From contig JAJTYR010000007.1 of assembly GCA_021463505.1 (NCBI GenBank), positions 27,120 through 91,119 on the forward strand: 64,000 bases of DNA, written 5' to 3'. Numbering within the stretch: position 1 is the first letter of the stretch; every line of letters begins with the position of its first letter. Position numbers and translations under genes: made by a program. The notes under the pieces were generated by a model. That model was not told where the DNA came from. It searched no databases and saw nothing but the letters and a program-made list of their open reading frames with translations. The stretch comes from Burkholderiaceae bacterium (GTDB lineage: Bacteria; Pseudomonadota; Gammaproteobacteria; Burkholderiales; Burkholderiaceae_E). Shown here piece by piece: positions 52,569 to 64,000 of the stretch.

Positions 52569-53615
52569 GTGACGATCCGGATTGCCATCGACTGCATGGG
52601 CGGTGACCACGGTCTGTCGGTGACCGTACCCGCCGCGCTCGGCTTTCTCGGACAGATCGACGACGTGCGCCTGCTGCTGGTGGGCCCGAAGGAGGCGATC
52701 GAGCAGGCGCTGGCGAAGTCCCGCAGGGCCGACGCCACGCGCATCGAGGTTCGGCATGCTTCCGAGGTGGTGGCGATGGACGATCCGCCGGCCACGGCGT
52801 TGCGCGGCAAGCGCGATTCGTCGATGCGGGTGGCGATCGACCTGGTCAAGGGCGGCGAGGCCGACGCCTGCGTGAGCGCCGGCAACACCGGGGCGCTGAT
52901 GGCGATTTCGCGCTTCGTGCTGAAGATGCAGCCGGGCATCGACCGGCCCGCGATCGCCACCCAGTTGCCGAACCGCACCGGCGGCACCACCACGATGCTC
53001 GATCTGGGCGCCAACGTCGACTGCGAGCCGCAGCACCTGCTGCAGTTCGGCGTCATGGGAGCGGCGCTGGTCACCGCGCTCGAAGGCAAGGCGCGGCCCA
53101 CGGTCGGTCTGCTGAATGTCGGCGAGGAAGTGATCAAGGGCAACGACACCGTCAAGCAGGCAGCCGAACTGCTGCGCGCGAGTGCCCTCGACTTTCGCGG
53201 CAACGTCGAAGGCGACGACATCTACGAGGGCACCACCGACGTGGTCGTCTGCGACGGCTTCGTGGGCAACGTCGCACTGAAGACCTCCGAGGGCCTGGCG
53301 CGCATGCTCGGCGAGTTCATTCGCGAGGAATACCGGCGCCACGTCTTCACGCGTCTGATGGCGCTGCTGTCGTTTCCGGTGCTGATGCGCTTTCGCCGGC
53401 GGCTCGATCACCGGCGCTACAACGGTGCGAGCCTGGTGGGGTTGCGCGGTGTGGTGATCAAGAGCCACGGGTCGGCCGACGCCTATGCCTTCGAGTTCGC
53501 GCTGCGCCGCGCCTGCGATGCGGTCCGCAACGGCCTGCTGCGACGCATCGAGCAGGCGCTGCCACACACCCGGGCGCCAGCGGCCGGCGTGCCCGGCGGC
53601 GCGGCTCCGGGCTGA
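52569..53615 (+). CDS. plsX: Phosphate acyltransferase PlsX
   Basis: Makes acyl-phosphate from acyl-ACP for phospholipid synthesis; peripheral to the inner membrane. 348 residues. [11 protein letters not shown] at the start, [25 protein letters not shown] and [10 protein letters not shown] are the family blocks. The C-terminus is extended by an Ala/Pro/Gly-rich tail of about 15 residues. GTG 52569 lies 27 bases after rpmF. fabH follows after 114 bases with no obvious promoter. Confidence 0.94.
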   Translation: MTIRIAIDCMGGDHGLSVTVPAALGFLGQIDDVRLLLVGPKEAIEQALAKSRRADATRIEVRHASEVVAMDDPPATALRGKRDSSMRVAIDLVKGGEADACVSAGNTGALMAISRFVLKMQPGIDRPAIATQLPNRTGGTTTMLDLGANVDCEPQHLLQFGVMGAALVTALEGKARPTVGLLNVGEEVIKGNDTVKQAAELLRASALDFRGNVEGDDIYEGTTDVVVCDGFVGNVALKTSEGLARMLGEFIREEYRRHVFTRLMALLSFPVLMRFRRRLDHRRYNGASLVGLRGVVIKSHGSADAYAFEFALRRACDAVRNGLLRRIEQALPHTRAPAAGVPGGAAPG

Positions 53616-53729
53616 GCCCGAAACGGGCCCGCGCGCACTTCGCCCGCCGCACGCCGTCGTGCCCCGACAGTTGCCCGGAAGCCACCCGGAAACCCCCCGG
53701 CATTCCCGACCAGTCCCGAACGTCATTCC

Positions 53730-54710
53730 ATGAGCTTTCGCCATTCACGCATCATCGGCACCGGCAGCTACCTGCCGCCGCGCGCGGTCGCCAACGAGGA
53801 ACTCGTGCGCGAGCTCTCGGCACGCGGCGTCGAAACCTCCGACCAATGGATCGTCGAGCGCACCGGCATCCGCCAGCGTCACCTCGCCGACGCCGGCGTC
53901 GCCTGCAGCGAACTGGCTACCGAGGCGTCACGGCGCGCGCTGGCGGCGGCCGGCCTGCAACCGGCCGACGTCGACCTGATCATCGTCGCCACCTCCACGC
54001 CCGATTTCGTCTTTCCGAGTACCGCGTGCCTCGTGCAGAAGGCGCTCGGCACGCCGGGCGGCGCAGCCTTCGACGTGCAGGCAGTCTGCAGCGGCTTCAC
54101 CTACGCACTGGCGGTGGCCGACGCGATGATCCGCACCGGACTTGCGCATCGCGCGCTGGTGATCGGCGCCGAGGTGTTCTCGCGCATCCTCGACTGGAAC
54201 GACCGCGGCACCTGCGTGCTGTTCGGCGACGGCGCCGGCGCCGTGGTACTCGCCGGCGACGAGCGCCCCGGCGTGCTCGCAGCCCGACTGCACGCCGACG
54301 GGCGCTACGAGTCGATCCTGCGCACCGCGGGCAACGTCTGCGCGGGCAAGGTGACCGGCCATCCCTATCTGACGATGGACGGGCAGGCGGTGTTCAAGCT
54401 CGCGGTCTCGGTGCTCGACGCAGTCGCACACGAAACGCTGGCGGCAGCCGGGTTGAGCACCGCCGACGTCGACTGGTTCATTCCGCACCAGGCCAACGTG
54501 CGCATCCTGAATGCCGCCGCACGCAGGATCGGCATTGCGCTCGACAGGGTGATCGTCACCGTCGACCGGCACGCGAACACTTCGGCCGCATCGATTCCGC
54601 TGGCGCTCGACCTGGCGGTTCGCGACGGGCGCATCCGTGCCGGCCACCACGTGCTGATGGAAGGCGTGGGCGGCGGCTTCACCTGGGGTGCGGTGCTGGT
54701 GCGCATGTGA
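53730..54710 (+). CDS. fabH: 3-oxoacyl-ACP synthase III
   Basis: Starts each fatty acid by condensing acetyl-CoA with malonyl-ACP. 326 residues. The catalytic triad is C120 (QAVCSGF), H253 (IPHQANVRI) and N283 (RHANTSA). The acyl-CoA primer site and thiolase fold are complete. No Shine-Dalgarno sequence is evident; ATG 53730 begins at homology ([15 protein letters not shown]). fabD follows after 22 bases. Confidence 0.96.
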   Translation: MSFRHSRIIGTGSYLPPRAVANEELVRELSARGVETSDQWIVERTGIRQRHLADAGVACSELATEASRRALAAAGLQPADVDLIIVATSTPDFVFPSTACLVQKALGTPGGAAFDVQAVCSGFTYALAVADAMIRTGLAHRALVIGAEVFSRILDWNDRGTCVLFGDGAGAVVLAGDERPGVLAARLHADGRYESILRTAGNVCAGKVTGHPYLTMDGQAVFKLAVSVLDAVAHETLAAAGLSTADVDWFIPHQANVRILNAAARRIGIALDRVIVTVDRHANTSAASIPLALDLAVRDGRIRAGHHVLMEGVGGGFTWGAVLVRM

Positions 54711-54732
54711 GCACGCGGCAGGAGAATCGGAC

Positions 54733-55671
54733 ATGTCACTGGCGTTCGTCTTTCCGGGGCAGGGTTCGCAATCGGTGGGCATGCTCGATGCGTTCTCCGG
54801 CTCGCCATCGGTGCAGGCGCTGCTCGCGCAGGCCGATGCCGCGCTCGGCGAACCGGTTTCTGCGCTGATCGCCAGGGGCCCGGCCGAAGCGCTCGCGCTC
54901 ACGGTGAACACCCAGCCTGCGATGCTCGCGACCGGCTATGCCTGCTGGCTGGCCTGGCGCGATGCCGGTGGCGCCGGGCCGGTGGCGGTCGCGGGACACA
55001 GCCTCGGCGAGTACACGGCGCTCACGATGGCCGGTGCCATCGAGGTGGCCGACGCGCTGCGCCTGGTGCGCCTGCGCGCGCAGGCGATGCAGGAGGCGGT
55101 GCCCGTCGGGCACGGCGGCATGGCCGCGATCCTCGGGCTCGACGACGACAAGGTTCGTCAGGCCTGCAGCGAAGCGGCGAGCGCCGTGCCCGGCGAGGTG
55201 GTCGAACCGGCCAATTACAACGCCCCGGCGCAGGTGGTGATCGCGGGCCACAAGGCGGCGGTCGAGCGCGCCTGCGAGCGTGCCAGGGCGTTGGGGGCCA
55301 AACGCGCGCTGCCGCTGCCGGTGTCGGCGCCGTTTCACTCTTCGCTGTTGCGTCCTGCCGGCGAGCGGCTGGCGCAGGCGCTGGCCGGGGTCGAATTGCG
55401 ATCGCCGCGCGTGCCGCTGGTCAACAACGTCGACGTCGCCATCGAGACAGAGCCGGCGCGCATTCGCGACGCGCTGGTGCGCCAGTCCTACGGCCCGGTG
55501 CGCTGGGTCGAAGTGGTGCAGCGCCTGAAGGAGCTCGGGGTGACGGGGGTGGTCGAATTCGGACCCGGCAAGGTGCTGGCCGGGCTGGTCGCACGCATCG
55601 ATCGCACGTTGCAGGTGGCCGCGGTCCACGACCCGGCGTCGCTCGAAGCGGCGCTGAACACGTTCGGATGA
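54733..55671 (+). CDS. fabD: Malonyl-CoA-ACP transacylase
   Basis: Transfers malonyl from CoA to acyl carrier protein. 312 residues. The active site is S90 in AGHSLGEYTA with H202 in APFHSSLL; FPGQGSQSVGM opens the protein. CAGGAGAA lies 7-14 bases upstream of ATG 54733. The stop is 11 bases before fabG. Confidence 0.96.
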   Translation: MSLAFVFPGQGSQSVGMLDAFSGSPSVQALLAQADAALGEPVSALIARGPAEALALTVNTQPAMLATGYACWLAWRDAGGAGPVAVAGHSLGEYTALTMAGAIEVADALRLVRLRAQAMQEAVPVGHGGMAAILGLDDDKVRQACSEAASAVPGEVVEPANYNAPAQVVIAGHKAAVERACERARALGAKRALPLPVSAPFHSSLLRPAGERLAQALAGVELRSPRVPLVNNVDVAIETEPARIRDALVRQSYGPVRWVEVVQRLKELGVTGVVEFGPGKVLAGLVARIDRTLQVAAVHDPASLEAALNTFG

Positions 55672-55682
55672 AGGAGGGCACC

Positions 55683-56435
55683 ATGGCAACGACGAGTCTG
55701 TCTGGCCAGCTTGCGCTGGTCACCGGAGGTTCGCGCGGCATCGGCCGGGCGATCGCACTCGAACTTGGCCGCCAGGGCGCGGCCGTGGTCGCCACCGCCA
55801 CCAGCGAGGCCGGCGCGCAGGCGATCAGCGCGGTGCTCGCCGAGGCGGGCGTCGCCGGCCGCGGCGAGCCTCTCGACGTCACCGACGCGGCGCGCTGCGA
55901 GGCGCTGGTCGAGGCGCTGCAGAAGGAAGGCAAGGGCATTTCGATCCTGGTGAACAACGCCGGCATCACGCGCGACAGCCTCGCAATGCGGATGAAGGAC
56001 GAGGAATGGAACGTGGTGATCGACACCAACCTCGCGGCGGTGTTCCGCATGTCGCGGCTGGTGCTGCGCGCGATGGTGCGTGCGCGTTACGGCCGCATCG
56101 TCAACATCACGTCGGTGGTCGGCGCCAGCGGCAACGCCGGACAGGCCAACTACGCGGCCGCCAAGGCGGGCGTGGCCGGCATGAGTCGCGCGCTGGCGCG
56201 CGAAGTCGCCAGCCGCAACATCACGGTGAACTGCGTGGCGCCCGGTTTCATCGAGACCGACATGACGCGCGCGCTGAGCGCCGAGCAGAGCACGGCGCTG
56301 GTCGCGCAGATCCCCGCCGGGCGCCTTGGCCAGCCGCAGGACGTGGCCGCCGCAGTGGCGTTTCTCGCGTCGCCGCCGGCGGCCTACATCACCGGCGCGA
56401 CCCTGCACGTAAACGGCGGGATGTACATGGAATGA
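55683..56435 (+). CDS. fabG: 3-oxoacyl-ACP reductase
   Basis: NADPH-dependent reduction of 3-ketoacyl-ACP. 250 residues, short-chain dehydrogenase family. The cofactor loop TGGSRGIG is at 14-21, NNAGITRDSL and the catalytic YAAAK follow, and FIETDMTRAL is the usual substrate-loop sequence. AAGGAGG at 55671-55677, immediately after the fabD stop, fits ATG 55683 better than the upstream ATG 55668. Confidence 0.96.
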   Translation: MATTSLSGQLALVTGGSRGIGRAIALELGRQGAAVVATATSEAGAQAISAVLAEAGVAGRGEPLDVTDAARCEALVEALQKEGKGISILVNNAGITRDSLAMRMKDEEWNVVIDTNLAAVFRMSRLVLRAMVRARYGRIVNITSVVGASGNAGQANYAAAKAGVAGMSRALAREVASRNITVNCVAPGFIETDMTRALSAEQSTALVAQIPAGRLGQPQDVAAAVAFLASPPAAYITGATLHVNGGMYME

Positions 56436-56544
56436 GCGAAGGTTCGCCGCAGATCGGCGCCATGACCCTGCGGCGGCCATCGGCCTGGCGCATCGGACAT
56501 CCGGATCGGGCATCCGATACGCGGCCGCGCGCGGCGTGAAGTGC

Positions 56545-56552
56545 TATACAAT
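56545..56552 (+). promoter_or_regulatory. -10 element upstream of acpP
   Basis: TATACAAT contains TACAAT (5 of 6) about 71 bases before acpP in the 187-base gap after fabG. A separate acpP promoter is expected, since ACP is needed in large amounts. The -35 is weak. Confidence 0.5.
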
Positions 56553-56622
56553 CCCGCCGCGCCGGCACGCAGTCGTGGCGGTCCGCATTGCCACGTGAGA
56601 GCAGAGCAAACGGGAGCATCGA

Positions 56623-56862
56623 ATGGAAAACATCGAACAGCGCGTCAGGAAGATCGTGGCTGAGCAACTCGGCGTCAACGAGGCCGACATCAGGAACGAA
56701 TCCTCGTTCGTCGACGACCTCGGTGCCGATTCGCTCGACACCGTCGAACTGGTGATGGCTCTCGAAGACGAGTTCGAGACCGAGATCCCGGACGAGGAGG
56801 CCGAGAAGATCACCACGGTGCAGCAGGCCATCGACTACGTGAAGTCGCACTCGAAGGCTTGA
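56623..56862 (+). CDS. acpP: Acyl carrier protein
   Basis: A 79-residue acidic carrier protein. The phosphopantetheine attachment site is S37 in [11 protein letters not shown], and the helix [12 protein letters not shown] follows. Standard ACP in every part. GGGAG precedes ATG 56623. fabF starts 71 bases later. Confidence 0.98.
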   Translation: MENIEQRVRKIVAEQLGVNEADIRNESSFVDDLGADSLDTVELVMALEDEFETEIPDEEAEKITTVQQAIDYVKSHSKA

Positions 56863-56932
56863 GGCGCGCTCGCACGGCGGCACCGTTGCCGCTGTCCGCC
56901 AACCTCGCCCGTTGCAGGCAAGGAACATCCAA

Positions 56933-58168
56933 GTGAGCCGGCGCCGTGTCGTGATCACCGGGCTGGGCGTCGTCTGCCCCGTCGGCAACGACGTGCCCGC
57001 CGCCTGGGCGAATCTGGTCGCCGGGCGCTCCGGCATCTCCGTGATCAGCCACTTCGATGCCTCGGCGTTTCCGACGCGCATCGCCGGCGAGGTGCGCGGC
57101 TTCGACGTCGCGCGGTACCTGCCGGGCAAGGAGGCGCGGCACTTCGACACCTTCGTCCACTACGGCGTCGCCGCCGGGCTGCAGGCGCTGCGCGACAGCG
57201 GCATCGAAGTCACCGAGGCCAACGCCGAGCGCATCGGGGTCATCATCGGCTCGGGCATCGGCGGGCTGCCGCTGATCGAGGCCACGCACGCAGAGCTCAC
57301 CCATCGCGGCCCGCGGCGGGTTTCGCCGTTCTTCGTGCCCGGCTCGATCATCAACATGATCTCCGGACAGATGTCGATCATGGCGGGGCTGAAGGGCCCC
57401 AACTATGCGATCGTCAGCGCCTGCACCACCGGCCTGCATTGCGTGGGCGACGCCGCACGCATGATCGCCTATGGCGATGCCGACGCGATCCTCGCAGGTG
57501 GTTCGGAAGCGACGATCTCGCCACTGGGGCTCGGCGGTTTCTGCGCCGCGCGCGCGCTGTCGAGCCGCAACGACGACCCGGTCACCGCCAGCCGGCCCTG
57601 GGATCGCGACCGTGACGGCTTCGTGCTCGGCGAGGGTGCAGGCGTGCTGATGCTCGAGGAGCGCGAGCAGGCCGTGCGTCGCGGCGCACGCATCTACGCC
57701 GAGGTGGCCGGCTTCGGCATGAGCGCCGACGCGCACCACATTACCGCCCCCGACATGGACGGGCCGCGGCGCTGCATGCTCGCGGCGCTGCGCGACGCGA
57801 GGGTCGAGCCCGCGCAGATCGATTACCTGAACGCTCATGGCACTTCCACGCCGCTGGGCGACAGGAACGAGACCGAGGCGATCAAGGCGGCACTCGGCGA
57901 AGACGCGGCGCGCAGACTGGTGGTCAACTCCACCAAGTCGATGACGGGCCACCTGCTCGGCGGCGCCGGCGGCATCGAGACGGTGTTCACCGCGCTGGCG
58001 ATCCACCACCAGGTGTCGCCGCCGACGATCAACATCTTCGAACAGGATCCGGAGTGTGATCTGGACTACTGCGCCAATACTGCCCGCGACCTGCCGATCG
58101 GCGTCGCGATGAAGAACTCGTTCGGCTTCGGCGGCACCAACGGCACGCTGGTGCTGCGCCGGGTCTGA
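56933..58168 (+). CDS. fabF: 3-oxoacyl-ACP synthase II
   Basis: Elongating condensing enzyme. 411 residues. The catalytic cysteine is C164 in VSACTTGLHC, with histidines in NAHGTSTPLGD and KSMTGHLLGGAGG. GTG 56933 is chosen because AAGGA lies 8 bases upstream and the family begins RRRVVITGLG; a TTG at 56912 is less likely. It is the last fatty-acid gene of the block. Confidence 0.95.
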   Translation: MSRRRVVITGLGVVCPVGNDVPAAWANLVAGRSGISVISHFDASAFPTRIAGEVRGFDVARYLPGKEARHFDTFVHYGVAAGLQALRDSGIEVTEANAERIGVIIGSGIGGLPLIEATHAELTHRGPRRVSPFFVPGSIINMISGQMSIMAGLKGPNYAIVSACTTGLHCVGDAARMIAYGDADAILAGGSEATISPLGLGGFCAARALSSRNDDPVTASRPWDRDRDGFVLGEGAGVLMLEEREQAVRRGARIYAEVAGFGMSADAHHITAPDMDGPRRCMLAALRDARVEPAQIDYLNAHGTSTPLGDRNETEAIKAALGEDAARRLVVNSTKSMTGHLLGGAGGIETVFTALAIHHQVSPPTINIFEQDPECDLDYCANTARDLPIGVAMKNSFGFGGTNGTLVLRRV

Positions 58169-58214
58169 GATCCTGTGAGTCCGGCGCCCACCCGGGTGGG
58201 CCGGCGCAACGAGC

Positions 58215-58658
58215 ATGACGATCGCCTTCGAACTCGACGCCTCGCCGGGCGAGGTCGTGCGCACGCTGCGTGGCGCCGTGGTGGCGCTGGCGGGCTCGGG
58301 CTTCGCACTCGCCGCCTGGCTGGCCCCGTGGCCATGGAGCGGCCCGATGCTGGTCGCGGCCCTGCCTGCCTGTGCGCTCGCCTGGCGCTACGGTGGGCGT
58401 CGCCTCGCGGCCGGACGCCTGAGCGTCGATGCTGCGGGGCAGTGCCGTTGGCAAGCCGGCGAGGGTCGGCGTGCCGGCGTTGCGCAACCCGTCAGGGTCG
58501 AGCGCTGGTACGCGACGGAACGTCTCGTCTGGATCCGCTTTTCGGAGAACGCCGCCCGCCGCCGGCGCGACACGCTGATCGCACGCGGCGCCTGCGGGCC
58601 GGCGCAGTGGCGCAGCCTGCGTACCTGGCTCACCTGGCTCGGGCGCGGTGCAGCCTGA
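58215..58658 (+). CDS. Hypothetical membrane protein downstream of fabF
   Basis: A 147-residue protein with two closely spaced hydrophobic stretches at about 20-38 and 42-56 followed by a basic, tryptophan- and arginine-rich soluble part (VRVERWYATERLVWIRF, SLRTWLTWLGRG). The layout, two short helices and then a cytoplasmic domain, recalls the YgfX/small toxin-like membrane proteins, but I do not recognise the family with certainty. In related genomes a similar-sized gene sits between fabF and rpoE; here mucD follows directly. Confidence 0.6.
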   Translation: MTIAFELDASPGEVVRTLRGAVVALAGSGFALAAWLAPWPWSGPMLVAALPACALAWRYGGRRLAAGRLSVDAAGQCRWQAGEGRRAGVAQPVRVERWYATERLVWIRFSENAARRRRDTLIARGACGPAQWRSLRTWLTWLGRGAA

Positions 58659-58716
58659 AGCCATGGAACGCACATCCGATGTCGTCTGCTACCTTTCCGA
58701 TCGGGGTGAATCACCG

Positions 58717-60180
58717 ATGATCCGGACGATGATGACCAGATTCCTGCTGGCCTCGATTCTTGCGCTCGTGGCGGCTGCGGCCGGCCTGGCGCCCGGGTCG
58801 GCGGCGGCCCAGGTGCGCCAGCTTCCCGACTTCGTCGATCTGGTCGAGCGCGCCGCGCCGGCCGTGGTCAACATCCGCACGTCCGAGCGGGTGCGCGAGC
58901 GCGCCCAGGGGCCGCAGGTTCCGCTGCCGGAGGGCATGGACGAGAACGACCCGTTCTACGAGTTCTTCCGTCGCTTCTTTCCGCCGCGCCGGGCGCCGTC
59001 GCCCGGGGGCGGCCCCGGCGACGAAGTGCCGCGCGGTGTCGGCTCGGGTTTCGTGATCTCCGTCGACGGCTACGTGATGACCAACCATCACGTGGTCGAC
59101 GGTGCCGACGAGATCTACGTCACGCTGGCCGACAAGCGCGAGTTCCGCGGGCGGCTGATCGGCTCGGACCGCCGCACCGACGTGGCGCTGGTGAAAATCG
59201 ACGTCACCGACCTGCCGCGGCTGCCGATCGGCGATTCACGCAAGCTGCGCGTCGGCGAATGGGTGGTCGCGATCGGTTCACCGTTCGGGCTCGACAGCAC
59301 GGTGACCGCCGGCATCGTTTCGGCCAGGAGCCGCGACACCGGCGACTACCTGCCGTTCATCCAGACCGACGTGGCCGTCAACCCGGGCAACTCGGGGGGG
59401 CCACTGCTCAACCTGGCCGGTGAGGTGGTCGGCATCAACTCGCAGATCTACAGTCGCACCGGCGGCTTCATGGGCATCTCGTTCGCCATCCCGATCGACG
59501 AGGCCATGCGCGTGGTCGAGCAACTGCGCGCCACCGGACGGGTGATCCGCGGCCGGATCGGCGTGGGCATCGCCGAAGTCACCCGCGAGGTGGCCGCACC
59601 GCTCGGGCTGCCGAAGGCAGCCGGTGCGCTGGTGCGCAGCGTGGAGGCGGGCGGGCCCGCCGAAAAGGCCGGCATCGAGGTCGGCGACATCATCCAGCGC
59701 TTCGACGGCAAGCCGGTGGAGCGCTCCAGCGATCTGCCGCGACTCGTCGGAGGGACCACGCCGGGTTCGAAGGTGGGCGTGCAGGTCTGGCGTCGCGGCG
59801 AACACAGGACGCTGTCGATCACCGTGGCCGAGATGGAGCCCGAGCAGCGTGCGGGGCCGAACGGGCGCCCGTCGCAGCCGCCGCGCAGCGGAAGTGCGCC
59901 TGCGAAAGCGGCCAATGCCCTCGGACTGGTCGTCGCAGACATCGCGGCCGAGCGCAAGCAGCAGTTGCGGCTGCGCAACGGCGTCGCCGTGGAGTCGGCC
60001 GAGGGTGCGGCGGCGCGCGCCGGTATCCGCACGGGTGACATCGTGATGACGCTGAACAACCAGGAAGTGACCAGCGCGCGCCAGTTCGCCGAACTGGTTG
60101 CGAAGCTCGACCGGTCGCGGACTGCGGTGCTGCTGGTGCGTCGCGGCGACAACGCGCAGTTCGTGCCGGTGCGTCCCTGA
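58717..60180 (+). CDS. mucD: Periplasmic serine protease, MucD/DegP family
   Basis: HtrA-type protease and chaperone of the envelope stress response. 487 residues. A Sec signal runs to about residue 38 (GSAAAQ). The catalytic triad is H125 (TNHHVV), D155 (RRTDVALVK) and S226 (NPGNSGGP). PDZ1 covers about 280-370 and PDZ2 about 400-485, joined by a Pro/Ser-rich linker. ATG 58717 gives a normal signal; ATG 58663 and 58648 would bury it. The rpoE-rseA-rseB genes usually upstream are missing. Confidence 0.92.
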   Translation: MIRTMMTRFLLASILALVAAAAGLAPGSAAAQVRQLPDFVDLVERAAPAVVNIRTSERVRERAQGPQVPLPEGMDENDPFYEFFRRFFPPRRAPSPGGGPGDEVPRGVGSGFVISVDGYVMTNHHVVDGADEIYVTLADKREFRGRLIGSDRRTDVALVKIDVTDLPRLPIGDSRKLRVGEWVVAIGSPFGLDSTVTAGIVSARSRDTGDYLPFIQTDVAVNPGNSGGPLLNLAGEVVGINSQIYSRTGGFMGISFAIPIDEAMRVVEQLRATGRVIRGRIGVGIAEVTREVAAPLGLPKAAGALVRSVEAGGPAEKAGIEVGDIIQRFDGKPVERSSDLPRLVGGTTPGSKVGVQVWRRGEHRTLSITVAEMEPEQRAGPNGRPSQPPRSGSAPAKAANALGLVVADIAAERKQQLRLRNGVAVESAEGAAARAGIRTGDIVMTLNNQEVTSARQFAELVAKLDRSRTAVLLVRRGDNAQFVPVRP

Positions 60181-60232
60181 TTTCCACCCGGGTCCGCTTG
60201 CCGCCCGATTCCGCCGCCGCCCTGGCTCCCCG

Positions 60233-62026
<1,794 letters not shown>

Positions 62027-62063
62027 ACGCGGCAACGATGGACCGACCGGGAGGCCACGAACG

Positions 62064-62960
62064 ATGAACTTCGCACTGATTCTCTTCCTGCTGCTGGTGC
62101 TGACCTTCGTGGCCTGGCTTGCCGACCGCTTCGCGTTCCGGCCGCGGCGCGCGCGCGCCGCGCGCAACGCACTGCAGCGCTTCGAGCGCGAAACCGCGGC
62201 AGGGCTGCGCGCATCGCGGGGCGAGGCTGCGGTGTCTGCCGAGCGCGAGCGGTTGCGCGCTTCCCACGAGAAGCAGCCGCTGTGGCTCGAATACACGGCG
62301 GGCCTGTTCCCGGTGATCGCGGTGGTGTTCCTGTTGCGCTCGTTCGTCGCCGAGCCGTTCAAGATCCCGTCGGAATCGATGCTGCCGACGCTGTTCGTCG
62401 GTGACCTGATCCTGGTGAACAAGTTCAGCTACGGGGTGCGCCTGCCGGTGGTCCACACCAAGGTGCTGTCCATCGGACTGCCGCAGCGCGGCGACGTGAT
62501 GGTGTTCCGCTTCCCCCAGGACCCGTCGGTCGACTACATCAAACGGGTGATCGGCCTGCCAGGCGATAAAATATCGTATGAAAACAAGCGCTTGTCGATA
62601 AACGGGGTGGTGGTTCCGCTGGCTCCGGCGGGAGAATTCGAGGATCGGCGGCGGCTGGCGATCTACCCGCAATATTCAGAAAAGATCGGAGATATCGCCC
62701 ATAAGGTATTGACAGAATTGGATAAACCGTCTGACATTCAACCTGTGCTGCGCTTTCCCCACTTCGACCAGTGCCACTACCAGAGACGCGGAGTCACCTG
62801 CACCGTGCCGGCTGGCCACTACTTCATGATGGGCGACAATCGGGAGAACAGCCTGGACAGCCGCTTCTGGGGATTCGTCCCCGAACGCAACATCGTCGGC
62901 AAGGCGTTCTTCATCTGGATGAACTTCGGCGACCTGGGCCGCATCGGACGCTTCCAATGA
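62064..62960 (+). CDS. lepB: Signal peptidase I
   Basis: Inner-membrane protease that removes signal peptides. 298 residues. Two membrane helices (about 3-20 and 78-95) precede the catalytic domain. The Ser-Lys dyad is S105 (IPSESMLPT) and K160 (VDYIKRVIGLPGD); the box MMGDNRENSLDSRFWG is complete. Bases 62565-62745, coding for about residues 168-228, are distinctly AT-rich with rare codons (ATA, AAA, TTG), unlike the rest of the gene. DUF4845 overlaps its stop by four bases. Confidence 0.95.
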   Translation: MNFALILFLLLVLTFVAWLADRFAFRPRRARAARNALQRFERETAAGLRASRGEAAVSAERERLRASHEKQPLWLEYTAGLFPVIAVVFLLRSFVAEPFKIPSESMLPTLFVGDLILVNKFSYGVRLPVVHTKVLSIGLPQRGDVMVFRFPQDPSVDYIKRVIGLPGDKISYENKRLSINGVVVPLAPAGEFEDRRRLAIYPQYSEKIGDIAHKVLTELDKPSDIQPVLRFPHFDQCHYQRRGVTCTVPAGHYFMMGDNRENSLDSRFWGFVPERNIVGKAFFIWMNFGDLGRIGRFQ

Positions 62961-63349
62961 CCACGAACCGCCTGGCGCCTTCCCCTTTCACGCTCGCGCG
63001 GCGCCGCGCGCAGCGCGGCCTGTCGCTGATCGGCCTGGTGCTGGCGGCCGCGGTGATCGTATTCGCCGCGCTGCTGGTGATGAAGGTGGTGCCGTCGGCG
63101 CTCGAATACAACGCGATCCGCAGCGCGATCACCAAGGTCGCCACCGCGGGAGGCAACTCGATCCGCGACGACCAGGTGGCGTTCGATCGCTACGCGGCGA
63201 TCGACGACATCACGTCGATTGCGGGCAAGGACCTGATCATCGAGAAGCGCGGCGACGGCCACACCGTCATCTCGTTCGAGTACGAGAAGCGCATCCCGCT
63301 GTTCGGGCCGGCGTCGCTGGTGATCGAGTACCGGGGCAGCGCCCAGTGA
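62957..63349 (+). CDS. DUF4845 membrane protein
   Basis: A 130-residue protein with a prepilin-like N-terminus: basic residues, then [24 protein letters not shown], a single membrane helix without the glutamate at +5, and a soluble domain ([36 protein letters not shown]). DUF4845 proteins lie between lepB and rnc in betaproteobacteria and some gammaproteobacteria; their function is unknown. The start overlaps the lepB stop (ATGA). Confidence 0.85.
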   Translation: MTTNRLAPSPFTLARRRAQRGLSLIGLVLAAAVIVFAALLVMKVVPSALEYNAIRSAITKVATAGGNSIRDDQVAFDRYAAIDDITSIAGKDLIIEKRGDGHTVISFEYEKRIPLFGPASLVIEYRGSAQ

Positions 63350-63362
63350 CGGGGGGCATTGC

Positions 63363-64000
63363 GTGAGTCTCGACGACCTGCAGCGACAACTCGGGCATCG
63401 CTTTGCCGATGCTTCGTTGCTGCGGCAGGCCCTGACGCATCGCAGCCACGGGCAGCCGAACAACGAGCGTCTGGAATTCCTCGGTGATTCGGTACTGAAC
63501 TGCGTCGTCGCGGCGATGCTCTATCGCCATTTCGGGCGCATCGACGAGGGTGATCTCTCCCGGCTGCGCGCCAACCTGGTCAAGCAGCAGTCGCTGTACG
63601 AGATCGCACAGCGCCTTGGCCTGAGCCAGTACCTGCTGCTGGGCGAAGGGGAGTTGAAGAGCGGTGGCTTTCGCCGACCCTCGATCCTCGGCGATACGCT
63701 CGAGGCGCTCGTCGGCGCGGTGTTCCTCGACGCGGGTTTCGAGGCGGCCCAATCGGTGATCGTTGCGCTCTACCGTCCGGTGCTCGGGACGGTGGACCCG
63801 CGCACCCTCGGCAAGGACGCCAAGACGCTGCTGCAGGAATACCTGCAGGGCAAGAAGCTGCCGTTGCCGGTCTATGCGGTGGTGGCCACCCACGGCGCGG
63901 CGCACAGCCAGATGTTCGAGGTCGAGTGCGCGATCCCGAAACTGAAGATCCAGGTGCTGGGCAGCGGCGCCAGCCGGCGCGCGGCCGAGCAGGCGGCCGC
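63363..64000 (+). CDS. rnc: Ribonuclease III (3' end outside window)
   Basis: Double-strand-specific endoribonuclease for rRNA and mRNA processing. Read from GTG 63363, the protein starts [19 protein letters not shown] and contains the signature [13 protein letters not shown], with the second metal-site acid region [20 protein letters not shown]. The dsRNA-binding domain begins near [20 protein letters not shown] and continues past the window edge; 212 codons are seen. A GGGGGG tract 7-12 bases upstream serves as ribosome-binding site. Probably coupled to DUF4845. Confidence 0.94.
   Translation, partial: MSLDDLQRQLGHRFADASLLRQALTHRSHGQPNNERLEFLGDSVLNCVVAAMLYRHFGRIDEGDLSRLRANLVKQQSLYEIAQRLGLSQYLLLGEGELKSGGFRRPSILGDTLEALVGAVFLDAGFEAAQSVIVALYRPVLGTVDPRTLGKDAKTLLQEYLQGKKLPLPVYAVVATHGAAHSQMFEVECAIPKLKIQVLGSGASRRAAEQAA

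Overview
The window is very GC-rich, densely packed chromosomal DNA. Its gene content and order point to a betaproteobacterium, most likely of the order Burkholderiales. The evidence is the yceD-rpmF-plsX-fabH-fabD-fabG-acpP-fabF block followed by mucD-lepA-lepB-DUF4845-rnc, the convergent sppA/methyltransferase/maf arrangement, the rne/rluC divergent pair, and a periplasmic formate dehydrogenase locus with DUF3305/DUF3306 genes. I cannot name genus or species. No prophage, integrase, insertion sequence or CRISPR array is visible. Nearly all genes look like core housekeeping or respiratory genes.

Layout. 1-1210: the 5' part of an iron(III) ABC-transporter binding protein, divergent from a small cysteine-rich DUF2325 protein, with a good Fur-box candidate between them. 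1299-11651: acyl-CoA and acetate metabolism (prpE, a GlcG-like protein, then on the minus strand class I fumarase and coaX, then acs, a YggT-like membrane protein, a TPR protein and a two-gene DUF4212/sodium-solute symporter). 11731-19639: a UUCG-loop terminator, tRNA-Ser(GGA), kup, an MFS carrier, and parE-parC. 19758-23057: htpG, a hypoxanthine-DNA-glycosylase-like protein and a spermidine-synthase-like protein. 23058-23838: a gene-poor gap with the remnant of a HigA/XRE-type antitoxin. 23839-30514: a lone GspE-like ATPase, a minus-strand MoxR-GNAT-VWA operon, two small cytochromes c, an orphan prepilin and an RraA-family protein.

30522-43989 is a coherent functional island. A minus-strand molybdenum-cofactor and formate-dehydrogenase maturation operon (moaA-fdhD-mobA-moeA) is divergent from a formate dehydrogenase operon (DUF3305, DUF3306, polyferredoxin, TorD-like chaperone, Tat-target peptide, catalytic subunit with a cysteine metal ligand, 4Fe-4S subunit, small lipoprotein, cytochrome b subunit). 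The first operon makes and sulfurates the cofactor that the second consumes.

44034-51636 holds rne, a long structured rne-rluC intergenic region, rluC, a phosphatase, sppA, a methyltransferase whose frame runs antisense into sppA, and maf. 51774-64000 is the fatty-acid synthesis block (yceD to fabF), then a small membrane protein, mucD, lepA, lepB, DUF4845 and the start of rnc. The rpoE-rseA-rseB genes expected upstream of mucD in this lineage are absent here.

I did not find an obviously new multi-gene system. The best candidates for a second look are the GNAT gene embedded in the MoxR-VWA chaperone operon, the read-through methyltransferase, the missing sigma-E module, the short leader ORF before the symporter, the AT-rich patch inside lepB, and the decayed antitoxin locus.
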